Part shown: in pieces, positions 33,124-42,121 of the stretch
Position numbering within the stretch: the first letter of the stretch is position 1
Layout: every line of letters begins with the position of its first letter
Assembly: GCA_964367585.1 (NCBI GenBank)
Contig: CAYIYH010000004.1
Coordinates: forward strand, 1-64,000
DNA length: 64,000 bases
Origin: CAYJGJ01 sp964367585
Lineage (GTDB): Bacteria > Bacillota > Clostridia > Peptostreptococcales > Anaerovoracaceae
Direction of reading: 5' to 3'
Translations under genes and position numbers: made by a program
Notes under the pieces: model-generated
What the model was told of the DNA's origin: nothing
Seen by the model: the letters and a program-made list of their open reading frames with translations, nothing else
The model's database searches: none

Positions 33124-34269
33124 ATGTGGTTTAAAGGGAAAAAAATAACGGTAATATTAGTAATTATCGCATTTATAAGTGGGTGTGCATCTTCTTATAT
33201 ATACACATTTGTAAGTGAATTACTAGGGGATGAACCGGTCTCTATTACTCAAGAACAAAGAAAATTCGAAGAAATATACGATACGATAAATCATAATTTT
33301 TTGTGGGATATTGACCAGAATGATCTTATTAATGCTGCGTATTCAGCGATGGTTGGAGCACTAGGCGATCCGTATTCGGCTTATATGACCCGGGAAGAAC
33401 ATGAAGAATTCATAGCTTCTTTGAGTGGTGAATTGACTGGAATAGGCATTTTGTTTGAGCAAAGTTCAGATGGACAATTCAAAGTCCTCAATGTTTTTCC
33501 CGAAAGTCCGGCTTCTATTTCAGGTATGCTTCCTGGTGATATCATCACTGCAGTAGACGGAATTGAATATGATAATTCGGATGAAGCCGCTTCAAAAATC
33601 CGAGGAGAGGAAGGCACATCCGTGAGTATTACATGTAAACGCGGAGAAGAAGAACATATATTCGACATCACCCGCCAAAAACTCGAAGTTCCGTCCGTAT
33701 ATACAAGCGTCGACTCGGACAATGTCGGATACATTCAAATTGTATCCTTTGATTTGAATACATCGCAGCAGTTTGAAGCTAAATTAGATGAAATGCATGG
33801 GCTCGGTGTAGAGAACATTATTATCGATGTGAGGAACAATTCGGGTGGATATTTTGATCAAGCGGTTCTTATTGCGGACATGTTATTGGATGCATGTACG
33901 ATAACTCATACGGAAGACAGCTTAGGAAACAGAGAGACATATAATGCAGAAGATGGAAATGCGGAATTTAATTATGTATTACTTATGAATGAATATAGTG
34001 CTAGTGCCTCTGAGGTTCTTGCGGCAGCGATTAAAGAAAATTCCTCTGGCAGGACTGTGGGAACTACTACTTTTGGAAAAGGAATCGTACAAGAGTTGAT
34101 AACATTGGAAGACGGTTCGTTGCTAAAACTTACTACTTCGCAGTTCTTAACACCTAATGGGGACCAAATCCACGAAATTGGCATCACTCCAGATTTTGTC
34201 GTCGAGGCAGATTTGGAATCGGGAATCGATGTACAACTTCGAGAAGCTAAGGAAATACTAATGTATTAA
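33124..34269 (+). CDS. ctpA: C-terminal processing peptidase (S41 family)
   Basis: A 381-residue serine protease with an N-terminal membrane anchor (residues 7-28; a cysteine in SGCASS could also make it a lipoprotein), an N-terminal helical part, a PDZ domain (about 100-185) and the S41 domain. The catalytic serine is in NEYSASASEV and the lysine in TTFGKGIVQ. It cleaves exported proteins near their C-termini. The ftsE-ftsX-PcsB-ctpA order is common in Clostridia, and a role in processing envelope or division proteins is likely. Confidence 0.93.
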   Translation: MWFKGKKITVILVIIAFISGCASSYIYTFVSELLGDEPVSITQEQRKFEEIYDTINHNFLWDIDQNDLINAAYSAMVGALGDPYSAYMTREEHEEFIASLSGELTGIGILFEQSSDGQFKVLNVFPESPASISGMLPGDIITAVDGIEYDNSDEAASKIRGEEGTSVSITCKRGEEEHIFDITRQKLEVPSVYTSVDSDNVGYIQIVSFDLNTSQQFEAKLDEMHGLGVENIIIDVRNNSGGYFDQAVLIADMLLDACTITHTEDSLGNRETYNAEDGNAEFNYVLLMNEYSASASEVLAAAIKENSSGRTVGTTTFGKGIVQELITLEDGSLLKLTTSQFLTPNGDQIHEIGITPDFVVEADLESGIDVQLREAKEILMY

Positions 34270-34328
34270 ACTATTCGCATAAAGCGAAAGTAATTAAATG
34301 TAATACGTAGATAGGATTGATACATATT

Positions 34329-34787
34329 ATGAGATGCCCATATTGCGATTTTGCAGATACGAGTGTAATTGACTCAAGATTGACTAACGAGGGAAACGGA
34401 GTTAGACGGCGACGAAAATGCACAAAGTGCGAAAAGAAATTTACAACATATGAGAGAATAGAGCCAAAAAATACTCTGATAATTAAGAAAGACGGACGGA
34501 GACAGAAATTCGACCGTAACAAGATAATTGCCGGGATGATTAAAGCTTGCGAAAAAAGACCTGTCCCATATAGCATAATCGAAAATGCTGTGGACAAGAT
34601 TGAAGACAGCGTAGAAAATTATCCACTTAAAGAAATCGAAGCATCTGATATTGGTGAGATGGTAATGGAAGAATTGAAGCAAATTGACGATGTGGCATAT
34701 GTTAGATTTTCTTCTGTTTATAGACAATTTACGGACGCGGAGACATTTATCAAAGAAATAAACGAATTAAAGAAAAGTAAAGAATAA
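34329..34787 (+). CDS. nrdR: Transcriptional repressor NrdR
   Basis: A 152-residue protein with a zinc ribbon (MRCPYC...CTKCEKKF, four cysteines) followed by an ATP-cone domain (IIKKDGRRQKFDRNKI). NrdR represses ribonucleotide reductase genes according to ATP/dATP level by binding paired NrdR boxes. A TTG twelve bases upstream is in frame, but the ATG that begins the zinc ribbon is the normal start. cmk begins 6 bases after it. Confidence 0.96.
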   Translation: MRCPYCDFADTSVIDSRLTNEGNGVRRRRKCTKCEKKFTTYERIEPKNTLIIKKDGRRQKFDRNKIIAGMIKACEKRPVPYSIIENAVDKIEDSVENYPLKEIEASDIGEMVMEELKQIDDVAYVRFSSVYRQFTDAETFIKEINELKKSKE

Positions 34788-34793
34788 AAAGTA

Positions 34794-35459
34794 ATGATTA
34801 ATCCAAAAGAAAATATAAATATTATAGCTATAGACGGGCCAAGCGGTGCTGGAAAAAGCACCATTGCAAAAGAAATAGCCAAGTCACTTAAAATAGAATA
34901 CATCGATACTGGTGCAATGTATAGATGTGTAGCTTACAAATGCATTAAAATGGGAATTTCCCCGAATGATGAGAAAGAAATAGAAAACTTACTTGACGCA
35001 ATTAGTATTGACATATCTTCCGGAGAAATTTATTTGGATGGAAAGATTGTGAAAGATGAAATCCGAAGTGAAGATATTGGTAAGGGAGCATCAGAATTTT
35101 CTAAGCTACAAATTGTTCGGGATAAAATGATTGCCTTGCAGCGCAAAATAGGTGAAAACAGGTCGGTCGTCATGGATGGAAGAGACATTGGCACAAATGT
35201 CTTTCCTAATGCTTCTCATAAGTTTTACATAGATGCGACGAGTGAAGAAAGAGCCAAAAGAAGACATGCAGAATTGATAAAAAAAGGCGAAAATGTAACA
35301 TATGAGAAAGTTCTTATTCAGATTAACGATAGAGATTACAAGGATCGCACAAGAGAATTAAATCCATTAAAAATTGCTGACGATGCTATTGTGATAGACA
35401 CGACTAGTTTGTCTATCGAAGAAGCGTGTAATATAATAAAATCAACGATAAAAAAATAA
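34794..35459 (+). CDS. cmk: Cytidylate kinase
   Basis: A 221-residue kinase that phosphorylates CMP and dCMP. The P-loop is DGPSGAGKST; the motifs YIDTGAMYR, MDGRDIGTNVFP and RRHAE are diagnostic of Cmk. It sits between nrdR and radC, giving a small DNA-precursor and repair group downstream of the division genes. Confidence 0.96.
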   Translation: MINPKENINIIAIDGPSGAGKSTIAKEIAKSLKIEYIDTGAMYRCVAYKCIKMGISPNDEKEIENLLDAISIDISSGEIYLDGKIVKDEIRSEDIGKGASEFSKLQIVRDKMIALQRKIGENRSVVMDGRDIGTNVFPNASHKFYIDATSEERAKRRHAELIKKGENVTYEKVLIQINDRDYKDRTRELNPLKIADDAIVIDTTSLSIEEACNIIKSTIKK

Positions 35460-35495
35460 TGTGTAAGGGAATCGTTTTTATTGCGGGAGGAAATG

Positions 35496-36173
35496 ATGCA
35501 AATAAAAATGATGCCTAAAGATGAGAGACCCATGGAAAAAACTTTTTCTAAAGGGATTGGGTCTTTAACAAACTCCGAGCTTATTGCACTTGTAATCAAG
35601 TCTGGAACGAAGAAAAAATCTGCAATCGTATTGGCGCAGGAAATTTTGACGATAGAAGCGAAAGGACTTTCCTTTTTGGCGGAGTGTGAACTACACGATC
35701 TAATGAAAATTGATGGAATTGGATTGTCAAGGGCGTGTAGTATTTTGGCTTGCGTTGAGCTTGGCAAAAGAATTAGCTCATGCAAAAAAAATCAAGATGC
35801 AACTGTAGACAGTGCTAAAGCGGCGGCAAGTATTTTCATGGAAACTCTCAGATATGAGAAGAAGGAACATTTTAATGCCGTGTTGCTGAATAGTAAAGGC
35901 AAGATAATTTCGACAGAAAACATATCAATAGGTGAACTATCTTCTACTATAGTACATCCAAGAGAAGTCTTCATCCCTGCTATCAAAAAAAGTGCAGCAG
36001 CAATAATATTCGTCCACAATCATCCTAGCGGCGATTGCACTCCTAGTGGTGAAGATGTCGATACTACTGCACGATTGATAGAGTGTGGGGAATTGCTTGG
36101 CATTAAGGTTTTAGATCATATAATAATCGGAGACGGAGAGTTTTCAAGTCTAAAAATGTTGGACTTGATATGA
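35496..36173 (+). CDS. radC: RadC-family JAB-domain protein
   Basis: A 225-residue RadC protein. The N-terminal helix-hairpin-helix part (GIGSLTNSELIAL, KIDGIGLSRA) is followed by the JAB/MPN domain with VHNHPSGD and the surrounding metal-site residues (about 140-225). Despite the name no repair role is proven. GGGAGG is followed closely by two ATG codons; the second (35496) has the better spacing and gives the usual start. Confidence 0.95.
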   Translation: MQIKMMPKDERPMEKTFSKGIGSLTNSELIALVIKSGTKKKSAIVLAQEILTIEAKGLSFLAECELHDLMKIDGIGLSRACSILACVELGKRISSCKKNQDATVDSAKAAASIFMETLRYEKKEHFNAVLLNSKGKIISTENISIGELSSTIVHPREVFIPAIKKSAAAIIFVHNHPSGDCTPSGEDVDTTARLIECGELLGIKVLDHIIIGDGEFSSLKMLDLI

Positions 36174-36220
36174 AGATATTAGGTAATTTTATTTTTAATC
36201 ATATGTTAGGAGACATAGTG

Positions 36221-36943
36221 ATGGCAAAGGTAATTATGATATCATCGGGAAAAGGTGGTACCGGAAAAACGATGTTTGCTTCCAATATTGCAGTTATACT
36301 TGCGGATAGAGGAAATAAGACTTTGTTAGTGGACATGGTAATGGGATTTAGAAATCTAGATATTTATTTGGGATTAGAAAATAACATTGTCTACGATCTG
36401 TATGATGTAATGACAGGTGTGTGCGATAAATCGCAGGCATTGCTAATAGATAAAAGAGTTGATAATTTGCACTTTATTGCAGCCTCTCCTGCGCACGTGC
36501 AAAACTATATCACCAAGGATCAGATTTCTGATTTTATCAATAATGTTAGAGATTCATACGATTACGTGATAATAGATTCACCGTCGGGTACAGGTAATTT
36601 AAATACATTGCTTGTGCAAATGTGTGATGAAATTATAGTCGTTACTAGCCCAGACTATGCTTCTTTGAGAGACAGCGATGCATTTTACAATTACATTAGA
36701 GGGTTAAAGCAATATAATTGTAGATTTGTAGTAAACAACACGATATTGAGTTTAATAGAAGCAGGATATATGGTGCCGATAGATAACATTATTAATTATC
36801 TAAAATGCGAAATAATAGGAATAATACAGTATGATGATAATATTAGAGTGTCTACAAATATGGGAGAGCCAATCACATTAAATAAAAAAAATTATATAAG
36901 AGATAATTTTGACAAAATTGTGAGACATATTTCGCCGAAGTAG
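36221..36943 (+). CDS. MinD-like ATPase lacking the membrane-targeting tail
   Basis: A 240-residue MinD/ParA-superfamily ATPase. The deviant Walker A SGKGGTGKT is intact, and the region MGFRNLDIYLGLENNIVYDL closely follows MinD. Asp38 is present, but the residue equal to Asp40 of E. coli MinD is valine (LLVDMVMG). The protein ends at RHISPK without the amphipathic membrane-binding helix that MinD needs. So it is a MinD paralogue rather than MinD itself, perhaps cytoplasmic or bound through a partner. No minC or minE is nearby. The start at 36221 has TAGGAGAC before it; longer in-frame starts are unlikely. Confidence 0.82.
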   Translation: MAKVIMISSGKGGTGKTMFASNIAVILADRGNKTLLVDMVMGFRNLDIYLGLENNIVYDLYDVMTGVCDKSQALLIDKRVDNLHFIAASPAHVQNYITKDQISDFINNVRDSYDYVIIDSPSGTGNLNTLLVQMCDEIIVVTSPDYASLRDSDAFYNYIRGLKQYNCRFVVNNTILSLIEAGYMVPIDNIINYLKCEIIGIIQYDDNIRVSTNMGEPITLNKKNYIRDNFDKIVRHISPK

Positions 36944-37059
36944 TGAGTCGGTTTTGAAATTTATAAGTTTACTTGTGATGCTATTTCGTAGTATGACGTG
37001 TACATTTGTAATATAGACAAATTCCATGCGCATGAGTAAAAATATGAGGAGAAGTAAAT

Positions 37060-37362
37060 ATGAGTATTTTTGAGGGGATGATGCTATTTTGCTTTGGCTT
37101 GGCTTGGCCAGTGTCTATTGCAAAATCATACAAGGCCCGTTCGACAAAAGGCAAAAGCATCGGCTTTTTAATTATCATAGTAATTGGATATTTGTGTGGT
37201 ATTGCACACAAAATTTTGTATAATCAAGATATTTTTTTATATCTGTATATTATAAATATGATAATGGTCAGTATTGATGTAGGATTGTGGTTTCGTAACA
37301 AGAGGATAGAAAATAGGGCGAGAAGAAATTATATGAAAGTAGAAACAAGTAATTTTAAATAA
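37060..37362 (+). CDS. Small PQ-loop (SemiSWEET-like) membrane protein
   Basis: A 100-residue protein with three membrane segments (about 4-18, 36-54, 60-78). The stretch GLAWPVSIAKSYKARSTKGK resembles the PQ-loop region of SemiSWEET-like proteins, which in characterised cases move sugars as dimers. Many Firmicutes encode such proteins with the WP...KSYK pattern and no known substrate. The ribosome binding site is GAGGAGA. It has a 116-base gap to the MinD-like gene, in which I see no clear promoter. Confidence 0.75.
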   Translation: MSIFEGMMLFCFGLAWPVSIAKSYKARSTKGKSIGFLIIIVIGYLCGIAHKILYNQDIFLYLYIINMIMVSIDVGLWFRNKRIENRARRNYMKVETSNFK

Positions 37363-37432
37363 AGTGCACCAACAAAGTATTCAAAAAGAAAGATATATCT
37401 ACCAGAAAACACTTATTAGAGAAGGAAAAACT

Positions 37433-40400
37433 ATGTTCAAAAATTTAAACGAAGCGCCTATCGCACAGGTGCAAAATAGCCAAGTCGAAGAATGGAAGAA
37501 TAAAGATTTGTTAAAAAAATGTGTGAGTACAAGAGAAGGGAATACTCCTTTTGTATTTTATGAAGGTCCACCTACCGCAAATGGTAAGCCCGGAATTCAT
37601 CACGTGATGGCACGGGCTTTAAAAGACTCTATTTGTAGATATAAAACAATGCAAGGATATCAAGTTAATAGAAAAGCGGGATGGGATACACACGGTTTAC
37701 CCGTCGAAATTGAAGTTGAAAAATCACTTGGAATGAGTGGAAAACAAGATATCGAGCAATATGGGATTAAAGAGTTTAACGAAAAATGCAAAGATTCTGT
37801 ATTTACATATACGCAAATGTGGAAAAATATGACCGAAAGAATGGGTTATCTCGTAGACTTAGACGATCCATATATTACTCTAGAAAATGACTATATTGAA
37901 AGTTGTTGGTGGATAATTAACGAGTTTTTCAAAAAGAATATGATATATGAAGGGCATAAGATTCTTCCATACTGTCCTCGATGCGGTACTGGACTGGCTT
38001 CGCACGAAGTTGCGCAAGGATATAAAGAAGTAAAAAATATGACGATAGTTGCAAAGTTTAGGGCTAAACCTGCATCAAACATTGATGGGTCTAATACTTT
38101 TTTCTTAGCGTGGACGACTACTCCATGGACGTTAGCTGCAAACGTTGCACTTACGGTTCATCCTGATGTGGATTACATCAAAGCGAAAGTTTTAAGTGGA
38201 GATGAAGAAGGAAACATTTTAATATTGGCTAAGGATCTTGCAGGTAAAGTCCTGGCTGACCATGAATATGAAGTAATCGGCACAGTAAAAGGTACGGAAT
38301 TGGAATATATTGAGTACGAACAGCTTATGCCCTTTGTTGCTTCTGATAAAAAAGCATTTTTTGTCACATGTAATACTTACGTAACGACAGAGGATGGAAC
38401 GGGAATAGTTCATACGGCAACCGCTTTTGGGGAAGACGACTATCAAACTGGTAGAAAATATGATTTGCCTGTCCTAAAGCCTGTTAACGAGGAGGGAAGA
38501 TACACCGAAACACCATGGAAAGGCTCTTTTGTTGTGGAAGAGGGGCTTGATGTGGAGATAATTAAGTATCTCGCAAAAGATGGGAAACTATTTGCAAAGG
38601 AGAAAGTTTTACATAATTATCCACATTGTTGGAGATGTGGTACTCCTCTAATATATTACGCAAATCCAAGTTGGTATATCGAGATGAGTAAGCTAAAGGA
38701 TGAGCTCGTTGCAAATAATAGTAAGGTAAATTGGTATCCGGACTTTATCGGAGAAAAAAGATTCGGAAACTGGTTGTCCGAAGTGAAAGACTGGGCAATA
38801 TCAAGATCTAGATATTGGGGTACACCAATTCCTATATGGAAGTGCGAGTGTGGACATCTAGAATGCATTGGAAGTATTGATGAACTTGTAGGAAAGTCAA
38901 TCGAAAAAATTGATAACACATTGGAGTTACATCGACCATATGTAGACAATATCCATATCGAATGCGAAAAGTGTTCAAAAACTATGAGCAGAATACCCGA
39001 GGTTATGGATTGTTGGTTCGACTCTGGGGCTATGCCTTTTGCACAAAGGCATTACCCATTTGAGAATAAGGATATATTCGATAGCAAATTCTTTCCTGCA
39101 GATTTTATATGTGAAGGAATAGACCAAACTAGGGGATGGTTTTATTCACTTATGGCAATTTCTACCTTCATCAAAGGTACTGCACCGTATAGAAATGTAT
39201 TAGTAAACGATTTGATACTAGATAAAGAAGGCAAGAAGATGTCAAAATCAAAGGGGAATACTATATCACCTTTCGACCTTTTTGATGAGTTTGGTGCCGA
39301 TGCGACACGATGGTATCTACTTAGCGTTTCTCCAGCTTGGTCTCCGACGAAGTTTGATAAGGAGGGACTAAAAGATGTCGCAAGTAAGTTCTTTGGAACT
39401 TTGAGAAATGCGTATAATTTCTTTGCACTTTACTCAAATATGGATAATTTGGACATTACAAGCTTCAATTTTTCGGAGTCAATAACTGGATCTGAGAATA
39501 AAGGTATAGATTCTTCTAAGGGTGACAAAAAAGACTCCGCTGAGAATGATCTATTGTTCACACGCATTCCATATGCTGACAGGCCGGAGCTTGACAGATG
39601 GATTATTTCAAAATATAACAAATTGATTAAAAATGTAACAGAATATATGAATAACTATGATCACATGAAAACCGTAAGAGAAATTATGGAATTCGTTTCT
39701 GAGGACTTTTCAAATTGGTATATTAGAAGAGCAAGAAGAAGATTCTATGGCGAAGAGATGAATATCGATAAGCAAAGTGTATATGCGACGACATATGAGG
39801 TGTTAGTGGGAGTATGTAAATTAGCAGCTCCTATTGCACCATTTATTTCGGATGAAATGTACGTAAATCTTACAGGAAAAGAAACTGTTCATTTGGCTAA
39901 TTTTCCAAAGGGAAATATTGAATTAATTGACGAAAAAGCGGAAGAAAGAATGGATCTTGTCCGTACGCTAGTCACTCTTGGAAGAGGTACTAGAGAAAAG
40001 GAAAAAATCAAGGTTAGACAGCCTCTTAGCGAAGTACTTGTAGACGGGAAATTCAAGTCACTTATAGAAGATTTGTCTCCATTAATTATTGAGGAATTGA
40101 ATGTGAAGAGAGTAGTGTTCGATGATGATTTAGAAAAGTATATGAACTTCTCATTGAGGCCTAATTTTAAAGTTGCGGGTAAAGTATTTGGATCTAATAT
40201 AAAAAACTTTGCTACTGAGCTTGATAATGTAGAAGCGCTTGAGTTTATCAAAAATCTCGAAAAAGGAACTCAGGAAATGAAATTAAATGGTGAAAAATTT
40301 GATGTAGAAAAAGATCATGTCGAAGTTAGAATCAGTACCAAAGAAGGACTTGCTGTCGCTATGGAGAACAATGTATTTACAATATTAGATACGTCGTTGA

Positions 40401-40690
40401 ATCCTTCTCTTATAGACGAGGGAATCGCAAGAGAAATAATTTCGAAAATACAACAAATGCGTAAAAGTAAGGGTTTAGAAATGCTTGATAACATCTCAGT
40501 CATGTTATCGTCAAATAACGATGTAAATTCCGCTTTGATTGAGCACAAAGATTATATAATGAAAGAGACGCTAGCCCTTGAAATTGAAAATATTGAACGA
40601 GATTTGGTCGATTCGTTTGGGGATAACCTTGAATTATATGATATTAATGGACACAAGACTTATCTTGGAATACAAAAGATGGATTCATAG
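37433..40690 (+). CDS. ileS: Isoleucyl-tRNA synthetase, eukaryote-like type
   Basis: A 1085-residue class I aminoacyl-tRNA synthetase that charges tRNA-Ile. The HIGH-equivalent is in PTANGKPGIHHV, the KMSKS loop in GKKMSKSKGN, and zinc-binding cysteine pairs are in CPRCGTGL and CWRCGTPL. The length and overall pattern (including EGPPTANGKPG, CWWIINEF, WYIRRARRR) fit the longer IleS2/eukaryote-like type, which in other bacteria is often insensitive to mupirocin. No T-box leader precedes it. The ATG at 37433 with GAAGGA upstream is preferred over a start 69 bases earlier. Confidence 0.95.
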   Translation: MFKNLNEAPIAQVQNSQVEEWKNKDLLKKCVSTREGNTPFVFYEGPPTANGKPGIHHVMARALKDSICRYKTMQGYQVNRKAGWDTHGLPVEIEVEKSLGMSGKQDIEQYGIKEFNEKCKDSVFTYTQMWKNMTERMGYLVDLDDPYITLENDYIESCWWIINEFFKKNMIYEGHKILPYCPRCGTGLASHEVAQGYKEVKNMTIVAKFRAKPASNIDGSNTFFLAWTTTPWTLAANVALTVHPDVDYIKAKVLSGDEEGNILILAKDLAGKVLADHEYEVIGTVKGTELEYIEYEQLMPFVASDKKAFFVTCNTYVTTEDGTGIVHTATAFGEDDYQTGRKYDLPVLKPVNEEGRYTETPWKGSFVVEEGLDVEIIKYLAKDGKLFAKEKVLHNYPHCWRCGTPLIYYANPSWYIEMSKLKDELVANNSKVNWYPDFIGEKRFGNWLSEVKDWAISRSRYWGTPIPIWKCECGHLECIGSIDELVGKSIEKIDNTLELHRPYVDNIHIECEKCSKTMSRIPEVMDCWFDSGAMPFAQRHYPFENKDIFDSKFFPADFICEGIDQTRGWFYSLMAISTFIKGTAPYRNVLVNDLILDKEGKKMSKSKGNTISPFDLFDEFGADATRWYLLSVSPAWSPTKFDKEGLKDVASKFFGTLRNAYNFFALYSNMDNLDITSFNFSESITGSENKGIDSSKGDKKDSAENDLLFTRIPYADRPELDRWIISKYNKLIKNVTEYMNNYDHMKTVREIMEFVSEDFSNWYIRRARRRFYGEEMNIDKQSVYATTYEVLVGVCKLAAPIAPFISDEMYVNLTGKETVHLANFPKGNIELIDEKAEERMDLVRTLVTLGRGTREKEKIKVRQPLSEVLVDGKFKSLIEDLSPLIIEELNVKRVVFDDDLEKYMNFSLRPNFKVAGKVFGSNIKNFATELDNVEALEFIKNLEKGTQEMKLNGEKFDVEKDHVEVRISTKEGLAVAMENNVFTILDTSLNPSLIDEGIAREIISKIQQMRKSKGLEMLDNISVMLSSNNDVNSALIEHKDYIMKETLALEIENIERDLVDSFGDNLELYDINGHKTYLGIQKMDS

Positions 40691-40704
40691 AGAATAGGAG
40701 AATA

Positions 40705-41763
40705 ATGGTAGACCTTAGAGAACAAGATTTGGCTCAGATGCAAGGTATTATGCTTCAAATCGGTGAACAAAAGTTTAGAGCCAAACAAGTTTTTGAATGG
40801 ATATATAAGGGCAAGACGGAGATTAATGAGATGTCTAACTTGCCCTTTTCTCTACGTCAAAAGCTAATAAAATTCTGTACAATTTCACGATTATCTGTTG
40901 AATGCTTGCAATCTTCAAAAAGAGATCCAACTCGTAAATACCTTTTTGCTACGGAAGATAAGAACTTAATTGAAAGTGTCTATATGCAGTATGAATATGG
41001 TAATTCTATTTGTATATCTTCGCAAGTAGGGTGTAAAATGGGGTGTGTTTTTTGTGCGTCTGCTAAATGTGGATTCATTCGTAATCTCACAGCAGGGGAG
41101 ATGGTATCTCAAATAATAGATATGCATATTGATATGGAGAACGATGAAAAACTAACCAATTCGAATAATGGAAATCATAAAATAAACCATATTGTCGTCA
41201 TGGGTATTGGAGAGCCTTTTGATAATTATGATAATCTTGCAAAGTTTATAAAACTCGTGAATTCAAAAGATGGCCTCAATTTGGGTATGCGAAATATTAC
41301 GGTTTCCACTTGTGGACTTGTTCCCCAAATCCTACAGTTTGCAATAGATTTTCCACAGGTAAACCTAGCCATATCACTTCATTCGTCTGTCGATGAAGTT
41401 CGCAGTAGTATAATGCCAATAAACGAAAAATATAATATTACAGAGTTAATCGATACATGTAGGAAGTACATCGATACTACAAATAGAAGAATTACTTTTG
41501 AGTATGCTTTGATTCAGGGCGAAAATGACAGCAACGGAGAAGCGGAAAGATTGGCTAATTTACTGAAAGGGTTAAAGGCTCATGTTAATTTGATACCATT
41601 AAACAGTGTATCCGAGATAAAATTAAACTGTTCTTCTAGGCAAAGTGCATTGAAATTCCAAAACAACTTGGAATCAAGAGGAATTCCTACGACAATTAGA
41701 CGCAAATTGGGAGCGGACATCGACGCAGCATGTGGGCAGCTTAGGATAAATAACTATACTTAA
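40705..41763 (+). CDS. rlmN: Dual-specificity 23S rRNA/tRNA adenine C2-methyltransferase RlmN
   Basis: A 352-residue radical-SAM enzyme that methylates A2503 of 23S rRNA and A37 of some tRNAs. The cluster motif CKMGCVFC (CxxxCxxC) binds the [4Fe-4S], and the two methyl-transfer cysteines are in STCGLV and DAACGQLR. It starts 14 bases after ileS, so the two translation genes form an operon. Confidence 0.95.
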   Translation: MVDLREQDLAQMQGIMLQIGEQKFRAKQVFEWIYKGKTEINEMSNLPFSLRQKLIKFCTISRLSVECLQSSKRDPTRKYLFATEDKNLIESVYMQYEYGNSICISSQVGCKMGCVFCASAKCGFIRNLTAGEMVSQIIDMHIDMENDEKLTNSNNGNHKINHIVVMGIGEPFDNYDNLAKFIKLVNSKDGLNLGMRNITVSTCGLVPQILQFAIDFPQVNLAISLHSSVDEVRSSIMPINEKYNITELIDTCRKYIDTTNRRITFEYALIQGENDSNGEAERLANLLKGLKAHVNLIPLNSVSEIKLNCSSRQSALKFQNNLESRGIPTTIRRKLGADIDAACGQLRINNYT

Positions 41764-41844
41764 TTTTTACGCTAACGTAAATTATTCAGAATATAGTCTT
41801 AATGTGTGTTTATTGTGAAGAAATATGTAGCTTTGTGGTAAGTA

Positions 41845-41873
41845 TTGAAATGATATTCATTCAGTGTTACAAT
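41845..41873 (+). promoter_or_regulatory. Putative promoter of the acyl-CoA synthetase gene
   Basis: TTGAAA (41845-41850), a 17-base spacer and TACAAT (41868-41873). It leaves a leader of about 240 bases that contains repeat family A copy 4. The rest of the gap 41764-42121 shows nothing else I can name. Confidence 0.55.
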
Positions 41874-41913
41874 GAAATGTAAGATAAAATGCACATATTT
41901 TACTATAAGCACT

Positions 41914-41946
41914 AATATAAGCATGGCACGAGTCAATCGTCCAAGC
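41914..41946 (-). repeat. Repeat family A, copy 4 (core only, minus orientation)
   Basis: On the minus strand it reads GCTTGGACGATTGACTCGTG followed by CCATGCTTATAT, matching the core of copy 2 (GCTTGCACGATTAGTCCGTG, CCATGGTTATAAC-type). Confidence 0.6.
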
Positions 41947-42121
41947 AAATTGATGATTCAGTCACGATTGGAATTTTTATTTAGAAATAATTCATAAGTT
42001 TATTCAAAAAGCTACAGGTGCACAGTTTTTTGACGTTTTTTACTGATTTAATTTACTGTAGTAATGATTAATCGAAGATGTGCAATAAGTTAATCGTAGC
42101 TACATGATGAAAGGAATTTTT

